From: JBDKGV01 sp039798005
GTDB lineage: Bacteria; Fibrobacterota; Fibrobacteria; UBA5070
Assembly: GCA_039798005.1 (NCBI GenBank)
Contig: JBDKGV010000035.1
Location: 1-19,480, forward strand
Direction: 5' to 3'
DNA length: 19,480 bases
Of the stretch, positions 15,166 to 19,480 are shown in pieces (the first letter of the stretch is position 1; every line of letters starts with the position of its first letter). The notes under the pieces are model-generated. The model saw nothing but the letters and a program-made list of their open reading frames with translations. It was not told the origin of the DNA and did no database searches. A program made the position numbers and the translations under genes.

Positions 15166-16661
15166 TGCAGCTTGTCGCCAACTTCCTTCCTGAACTCCTG
15201 CTCTCGCTTGCCATCCTGCTTGCCCTGACCCTGGAGATGCTTTCCGGCAAGCGCCATGGCCGTGCCATCCCTTGGTTCGGGGTTGTCAGCCTGCTCTTGG
15301 TTTCTTGGATCTCGGTGCGTCGCGCCGTGCCTGGCCTTGACATGGCCCTTCTGGGCGAGGTCCAGCGCGCGGACTTTCTGACGGTCGTGGTACGGATTCT
15401 TGCCTGCCTGGGCGGCATCCTCGCCTTGGTCGCTTCCACCGGCTCCCGCGAGATGGAAGAGCGCGGCAAGCCCGGCGAATTCACCATTCTCGTGCTTGGC
15501 CTGGTGCTGGGCGCCATGCTGTTCGCCTCGGCCACCAACCTGCTCACCCTCTACGTGGGCTTGGAGTTCCTCTCCCTGGTGGGCTACGCCTTGGCTGGCC
15601 TTAAAGTCCATTCCAAGGGCGCCTCCGAAGCCGGTCTCAAGTACGTGCTCTTTGGTGGCATCGCTTCGGGCATCATGGTCTTTGGCATGAGCCACCTGTT
15701 CGGCCTCACCGGGAGCCTGGACCTCTCCGTGATCGGACAGAATCTGTCCATCCTTCCAGGAACTCCCGTTCTGTGGGTGCCATTGATCCTGATCGGTGCC
15801 GGATTCGCCTACAAGCTTGCGTTGGTGCCGTTCCATTTCTGGAGCCCCGACGTGTACGAAGGCTGCCCCACCGTTTCGGCGGCCTTGCTCACCACCGTCC
15901 CCAAGCTTGCAGGGTTTGCCGGTCTGTGGCACGCCATGATGCTGGTCTTCCCCGGTGGATTCCTCAGCACGCAAGGCTCCTTGGCCTCCGCGCAGACGGC
16001 CCTGTTCCTGGCCTCCGGCTTGACATTGCTTGCCATCCTGACCATGGTGGTGGGCGCACTCACGGCCCTGTCGCAGTCCGATGCCCGCCGCATCTTGGCC
16101 TTCAGTTCCATCACCAACGCCGGCGTCATGCTGCTTGCCGTCGTCTCCTGGCACGATGGAGCCAGCCTTGCGGCCCTGCTCTTCTACCTCGTCGCCTACC
16201 TGTTTGCCAACACGGGCGCCTTCCTTGCCTTGGATGCCCTCCAGAACGACGGGCATGGCACCAAGCTTTCCGAGCTGTCCGGCGCCTGGCAGCGCCACCC
16301 GTGGATCGTCGTGGCCTTGGTGATCTGTGTCCTGAGTCTGGTGGGCCTGCCTCCCTTGGCCGGGTTCCTGGGCAAGTGGAACCTGCTGCGCACCGTCCTT
16401 GTCAGCGCCATCCCGCTGGAAGGCGGACTCTTGGCCATCGCCACCCTTGTCGTGCTGGCCAGTTCCGTGGTGCTTGCCTTCTCCTACCTGCGCATCGTGC
16501 GCGCCTGTGCCGTGGCCGAGACCACGGTGGAGCTTGAAGAGAACGACTACGAGGCCAGTGGCGAATCGCCTTGGGCTTTGATCCTGTGCACCGCCTTTGC
16601 CATCGCCTTGGGCTTTGGGTGGCCGGTGATCGAACTCTTCCAGAAGTGGATCTCCCCTTGA
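15165..16661 (+). CDS. nuoN: NADH-quinone oxidoreductase subunit N (antiporter-like)
   Basis: NuoN is the antiporter-like channel nearest the quinone module. The 498-aa product matches the usual length, and its key residues fall close to E. coli numbering: E134 in TLYVGLEFLSLVGYAL, K217 in FAYKLALVPFHFWSPDVYEG, and K247 in TTVPKLAGFAGL. QSDARRILAFSSITNAGVML and VGLPPLAGFLGKWNLL are further signatures. It therefore lacks the insertions seen in NuoL and NuoM. ATG at 15165 is preferred; an adjacent in-frame GTG at 15162 would add one residue. The stop overlaps the TTG start of the next gene. Confidence 0.96.
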   Translation: MQLVANFLPELLLSLAILLALTLEMLSGKRHGRAIPWFGVVSLLLVSWISVRRAVPGLDMALLGEVQRADFLTVVVRILACLGGILALVASTGSREMEERGKPGEFTILVLGLVLGAMLFASATNLLTLYVGLEFLSLVGYALAGLKVHSKGASEAGLKYVLFGGIASGIMVFGMSHLFGLTGSLDLSVIGQNLSILPGTPVLWVPLILIGAGFAYKLALVPFHFWSPDVYEGCPTVSAALLTTVPKLAGFAGLWHAMMLVFPGGFLSTQGSLASAQTALFLASGLTLLAILTMVVGALTALSQSDARRILAFSSITNAGVMLLAVVSWHDGASLAALLFYLVAYLFANTGAFLALDALQNDGHGTKLSELSGAWQRHPWIVVALVICVLSLVGLPPLAGFLGKWNLLRTVLVSAIPLEGGLLAIATLVVLASSVVLAFSYLRIVRACAVAETTVELEENDYEASGESPWALILCTAFAIALGFGWPVIELFQKWISP

Positions 16662-17038
16662 AAAGCCTCGTCTGCATCCCCACCGACACCAATGACGGCT
16701 GGGACGCCGAGGTCAGTGCCCACTTCTCCAGCGCCCCCTGGTTTGCCTTGGTGCGCGGAACTGAGGTCGAATGGCTGGAAGTCCACGCCGACCTCGAATG
16801 CGGCGAACGGGCCAGTCTGCTCGCCAAGCGCGAAGCCTCCATCGTGCTCACACGCGGCGCCAGCGCATCGAACCTCCTGAACCTGCAAGCCCGCGAGATC
16901 CTCGTGCTGGACTGCCAGGCCCCCACCCTTCGTCAGGCGATCCTTTCCCTGATGATGGGTGGGGTCAAGCCCTTCGAAAGCTCCAGTTGCTGCGGCAAGC
17001 ATGACCACGAAGACGGAGCCTGCGCGCACAATCCGTGA
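16658..17038 (+). CDS. NifX-like (dinitrogenase FeMo-cofactor biosynthesis family) protein with Cys/His tail
   Basis: This 126-aa protein is not a standard complex I subunit. Residues 2-105 read like the NifX/NifB-C-terminal family: KSLVCIPTDTNDG, then VSAHFSSAPWFALV (the family's HFG.AP.F motif), LLAKREASIVLTRGASASNLLNL, REILVLDC, and APTLRQAILSLMMGGVKPF. Members bind or carry metal clusters or act as small regulatory domains, and many lie outside nitrogen-fixation loci. The tail (108-126) is rich in likely metal ligands: C111, C112, H115, H117, C122, H124. The proposed start is TTG at 16658, overlapping the nuoN stop (TTGA), because the family's first beta strand begins directly after it. 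The Shine-Dalgarno is weak, so expression probably depends on nuoN translation. The role beside complex I is unknown; metal delivery or sensing is a guess. Confidence 0.78.
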   Translation: MKSLVCIPTDTNDGWDAEVSAHFSSAPWFALVRGTEVEWLEVHADLECGERASLLAKREASIVLTRGASASNLLNLQAREILVLDCQAPTLRQAILSLMMGGVKPFESSSCCGKHDHEDGACAHNP

Positions 17039-17039
17039 G

Positions 17040-18113
17040 TCAGACATCCCCCAACGGGAGTTCCAACTGGATCCCTTCCCGCTTTGCATTCCCCTGGGCC
17101 ACCGTCACGCCCAGCAGCCGCACGGGCTTCCGTCCGGCCTCGGTCTGTTCAAGCAAGGGAAGGATGGCTTGGGCCAGTTGCTCGCCATCCATCACGGGCA
17201 TGGCCAAGGTGCGTGAGCGGGTCACCTGCTGGAAGTCGCCGTACTTGACCTTGAGCACCACGGTACGGCCCTCGAAATGCTTCTCTTGCAGCTCCTGCGC
17301 CACCTTGTGGCAGAGTTCCCGCAAGTACCCGCGCATCCAGTCCAAGTCGGTGGTATCACTGGCAAACGTGTCCTCGCTTCCCAACGAGTGGCGTTGCCGA
17401 AAGGGCTGAACCGCCCGCTCGTCGATACCGCGTGCCAGTCGCCAGAAGTGCCGTGCCGCCCGTGCCCCGAAATGCCGCGCAAGCAAGACTTCGTTCCATT
17501 CCAACAGGTCTCCCCCGGTGTGGATGCCCAGCTTTTCAAAGCGCGCTTGGGTCGCTTTCCCCACGCCATAGAATGTCCCGATCGGAAGGCTTGCAAGAAA
17601 GCCCGCGGCATCGTCAGGACGCAGCACGGTCAGGCCATCGGGCTTGTTGCAGTCCGAGGCGCATTTGGCCAGGAACTTGTTGAAGGAAACCCCGGCCGAA
17701 GCCGTCAGCCCAAGTTCGCTGCGAACCCGAGCCCGGATCTCCTGGGCGATCGCGGTGACGCTCGGGAGGCCGCGTCGGTTGTCCACGATTTCCAGATAGG
17801 CCTCGTCCAGAGACAACGGCTCGACCAGTTCCGTGTAATCGTGGAAGATGGCCCGAAGCTGCCGGGAGACCTCGACATAGGCGGGGAATCGCGGGGACAC
17901 GAAGATCGCCTGCGGGCACAGCCGCCGGGCTTGGGAACAAGGCATCGCGCTGCGAATCCCGAACTTGCGCGCCTCGTAGCTGCAGGTGCACACCACGGCA
18001 CGGCTGTCCGCCGGACCGCCGACGACCACGGGAAGGCCTCGCAGGGCGGGGTTGTCCCGCTGCTCCACCGCCGCATAGAAGGCGTCCATATCCACATGCA
18101 CAATTCGTCGCAC
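17040..18113 (-). CDS. dinB: DNA polymerase IV (Y-family translesion polymerase)
   Basis: Pol IV copies past damaged bases with low fidelity. The 357-aa product begins with the palm motif MRRIVHVDMDAFYAAVEQRDNP, with metal ligand D8 and a tyrosine at the steric-gate position 13. It has YEARKFGIRSAMP in the fingers and catalytic D103 and E104 in PLSLDEAYLEI. ASAGVSFNKFLAKCASDCNKPDGL and YGVGKATQARFEKLGIHTGGDL (helix-hairpin-helix thumb) follow. The little-finger domain then ends in QLELPLGDV, resembling a sliding-clamp-binding motif. GTG (18113-18111) is chosen because the homologous N terminus begins there; the internal ATG would remove the metal ligand D8. No Shine-Dalgarno is seen. It is transcribed toward the nuo operon, with one base between the two stop codons. 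Confidence 0.95.
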   Translation of the reverse strand: MRRIVHVDMDAFYAAVEQRDNPALRGLPVVVGGPADSRAVVCTCSYEARKFGIRSAMPCSQARRLCPQAIFVSPRFPAYVEVSRQLRAIFHDYTELVEPLSLDEAYLEIVDNRRGLPSVTAIAQEIRARVRSELGLTASAGVSFNKFLAKCASDCNKPDGLTVLRPDDAAGFLASLPIGTFYGVGKATQARFEKLGIHTGGDLLEWNEVLLARHFGARAARHFWRLARGIDERAVQPFRQRHSLGSEDTFASDTTDLDWMRGYLRELCHKVAQELQEKHFEGRTVVLKVKYGDFQQVTRSRTLAMPVMDGEQLAQAILPLLEQTEAGRKPVRLLGVTVAQGNAKREGIQLELPLGDV

Positions 18114-18119
18114 ACTTGA

Positions 18120-18125
18120 AATCTA
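18120..18125 (-). promoter_or_regulatory. Putative dinB -10 element, leaderless arrangement
   Basis: On the minus strand TAGATT is followed by 6 nt (TCAAGT) and then the dinB GTG. With standard spacing, transcription would start at the first base of the start codon. TTTG lies 17 nt upstream of TAGATT and could be a -33 element of FCB type. No Shine-Dalgarno sequence is present. Confidence 0.45.
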
Positions 18126-18193
18126 TCAACTGCTCAAGAGTTCAAAGAATATCCCCGTGTTCTCTCCACTGGATTCCATGGCCGACACACTGG

Positions 18194-18199
18194 TAGATT
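18194..18199 (+). promoter_or_regulatory. Putative -10 element of the SagB-like gene, leaderless arrangement
   Basis: TAGATT is followed by 6 nt (GACTGC) and the ATG at 18206, mirroring the layout on the dinB side of the same 92-nt divergent region (18114-18205). No Shine-Dalgarno sequence and no clear -35 hexamer are visible. Confidence 0.45.
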
Positions 18200-18205
18200 G
18201 ACTGC

Positions 18206-19480
18206 ATGGCCAGTTTCCTCGAACGCTACCACGAACTCACCAAGTACGATCCTCGCACCATCGACCGCTTGGGCGCCGCCGAATGGGAGGAACAACCCTC
18301 GCCGTGGAAGGAGATCTCCGGGGAGGAGAAAATCGACGTGCGCCCCTACCTTGCGTTTCTTCAAGATGCCGCAAGCGAACCCGAGAACTGGATTCCTCCC
18401 ATTCCGACCGGGCAGCTCGACGTCGCAAGCCTTGCGCGCCTGTCGTGGTTCGCCGCGGGAATCAACGGCATCGGAGGCGATCCCGAAAAGCCCCAGCTCT
18501 ACCGCACCACACCTTCCGCCGGAGGGCTCTACCCCGTCGAGCTCTACTGGGCCGTCTTCGACGTGCCCGGCATGGACCCGGGAATCTGGCTCTTCCACGC
18601 GCCGACCTTCACCATGGTCCCGGTCTGGAAGGGCGATTTCCGCAACGACATCAAGGCCATCTTCCTGGATCACCCGTCCCTTGAAGGAGCCGGGGCCGTC
18701 GCACTCCTGACCGGGATTTTCGGACGCGGACGCTGGCGCTACAAGGAGCGCACATGGCGCCGCATGCTCCTGGATGCCGGGCATTTGGGAGCCAACCTGA
18801 TGGAGGCGGTCGAGAAGAACCGTCTGACAGGGGCCTTTTTGACAGGATTTGTCGACGAAGCCTTCGAAGGGCTGCTCTTTCCCGAGCCCGGCGAAGTCCC
18901 TCTGGCAGGGGTTCCTGTCGGCTTGAATCTTGCCACCGGCGCTCCTTGGGCCGTCAAGAGCCCCGCTCTCGAGTCCGAACGGACCCGCGTCGTCCCCGAA
19001 CCCGGCCGGATGCAGGAACTCGCCCACGCCCTGGGCAACATCCCGCCCGACGAGCATCCCGACATGGTTCCGGACGGCGAATGGGTGCAAGGGGATGGCT
19101 TGGAGTACGTCCCGCTGCCCGATCCCGTGGAGCCGCGCAATCTCCTTTTGGCCAACGTCCTGCGGCGTTCCTGCCGCCGGTACCAGGCGACCGCCGAAGG
19201 CATCTCGCTGGACCTCTTCTCATGCCTTGTGCATTGGGCCTTCAGACCTGCGGCGACGCGTCAAAGTCCCGCCCCGGCGGGAACCTTGCGCTTCTGGATC
19301 GCCGTCCTTTCGGTCGAAGGCCTGCAAAGCGGCATTTGGCATTACGACCCGTCCACCCACAGCATGGGACTGTGCAGCGCGGGCAACTATCGCAAGGAAT
19401 GCCAAGCCGTGTGCCTGGGTCAGGAACTCGGACGCGACGCGAGCTTTGTCGTGTTCCACACCAGCGTCCTTTCCGAGGCC
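18206..19480 (+). CDS. SagB/ThcOx-type tandem nitroreductase-family oxidoreductase (3' end outside window)
   Basis: The frame is open from ATG 18206 to the window edge (425 codons, no stop). The N terminus MASFLERYHELTKYDP is typical of SagB/ThcOx proteins. The first flavin-binding nitroreductase-fold domain (to about residue 270) has the FMN motif YRTTPSAGGLYPVELY (99-114) and GRWRYKERTWRRMLLDAGHLGANL (about 175-198). A hydrophilic linker with charged and Pro-rich stretches leads to what looks like a second such domain starting near R311 (RNLLLANVLRRSCRRYQ), then SGIWHYDPSTHSMGL. SagB-like enzymes use FMN to oxidise azoline rings to azoles in thiazole/oxazole-modified peptides. Many tandem SagB-like proteins stand outside known peptide clusters, so the substrate is unknown. 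The gene is divergent from dinB and its downstream neighbours cannot be seen. Confidence 0.82.
   Translation, partial: MASFLERYHELTKYDPRTIDRLGAAEWEEQPSPWKEISGEEKIDVRPYLAFLQDAASEPENWIPPIPTGQLDVASLARLSWFAAGINGIGGDPEKPQLYRTTPSAGGLYPVELYWAVFDVPGMDPGIWLFHAPTFTMVPVWKGDFRNDIKAIFLDHPSLEGAGAVALLTGIFGRGRWRYKERTWRRMLLDAGHLGANLMEAVEKNRLTGAFLTGFVDEAFEGLLFPEPGEVPLAGVPVGLNLATGAPWAVKSPALESERTRVVPEPGRMQELAHALGNIPPDEHPDMVPDGEWVQGDGLEYVPLPDPVEPRNLLLANVLRRSCRRYQATAEGISLDLFSCLVHWAFRPAATRQSPAPAGTLRFWIAVLSVEGLQSGIWHYDPSTHSMGLCSAGNYRKECQAVCLGQELGRDASFVVFHTSVLSEA

Noticed and set aside
16658..17038. The last operon gene as a nitrogen-fixation gene (nifX)
   Set aside because: No other nif genes are in the window, and NifX-like domains are common in non-fixing bacteria, so the symbol is not justified.
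18114..18148. ACTTGAA...TTCAAAG inverted repeat as an operator between dinB and the SagB-like gene
   Set aside because: Only 5 bp pair perfectly across a 20-nt spacer, which is expected by chance at this length.
18134..19090. A 318-codon minus-strand open frame opposite the SagB-like gene
   Set aside because: The + strand frame shows YHELTKYDP, RTTPSAGGLYPVE and LLDAGHLGANL motifs over the same region; the antisense frame shows none.
1..19480. CRISPR arrays, tRNA or rRNA genes, insertion sequences and phage genes
   Set aside because: No repeat-spacer pattern, RNA gene consensus, transposase motif or terminal inverted repeats were seen by eye; the window is filled with housekeeping and metabolic genes.

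Overview
The window is a high-GC, gene-dense bacterial chromosome segment with almost no intergenic space. A secreted family 9 glycoside hydrolase carries a C-terminal Por/T9SS-like sorting domain. One start region has a TAnnTTTG promoter element of the Bacteroidetes kind. Together these point to the FCB group, most plausibly a cellulose-degrading Fibrobacterota lineage. This assignment is inference; no rRNA or other decisive marker is present.

Left block (1-3637, + strand): the 3' part of yidC (membrane insertase), mnmE (tRNA U34-modifying GTPase) overlapping it by 3 nt, and a dihydroorotate dehydrogenase gene 8 nt later. The yidC-mnmE pairing is widespread. A 150-nt gap with regulatory-looking repeats leads to a GH9 cellulase gene (3788-5539). 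A strong intrinsic terminator follows it.

Central block (5651-17038, + strand): nuoA-B-C-D-H-I-J-K-L-M-N, eleven genes of respiratory complex I, every junction overlapping by 1-8 nt. nuoE, nuoF and nuoG, which encode the NADH-oxidising module, are absent between nuoD and nuoH and after nuoN. The encoded complex is therefore either completed from elsewhere or accepts electrons from another donor such as ferredoxin. NuoH, NuoL and NuoM have insertions and NuoI has a C-terminal extension. A twelfth gene, overlapping nuoN, encodes a small NifX-like protein with a Cys/His-rich tail.

Right block: dinB (DNA polymerase IV, minus strand, 17040-18113) converges on the nuo operon with one base between the stop codons. 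After a 92-nt divergent promoter region, a SagB/ThcOx-type tandem nitroreductase gene begins at 18206 on the + strand and runs off the window. Both divergent genes have TAGATT exactly 6 nt before the start codon, the arrangement expected of leaderless transcripts.

The most unusual features are the EFG-less, insertion-bearing complex I operon with its NifX-like partner, the leaderless-style promoters, and the SagB-like oxidoreductase at the right edge.
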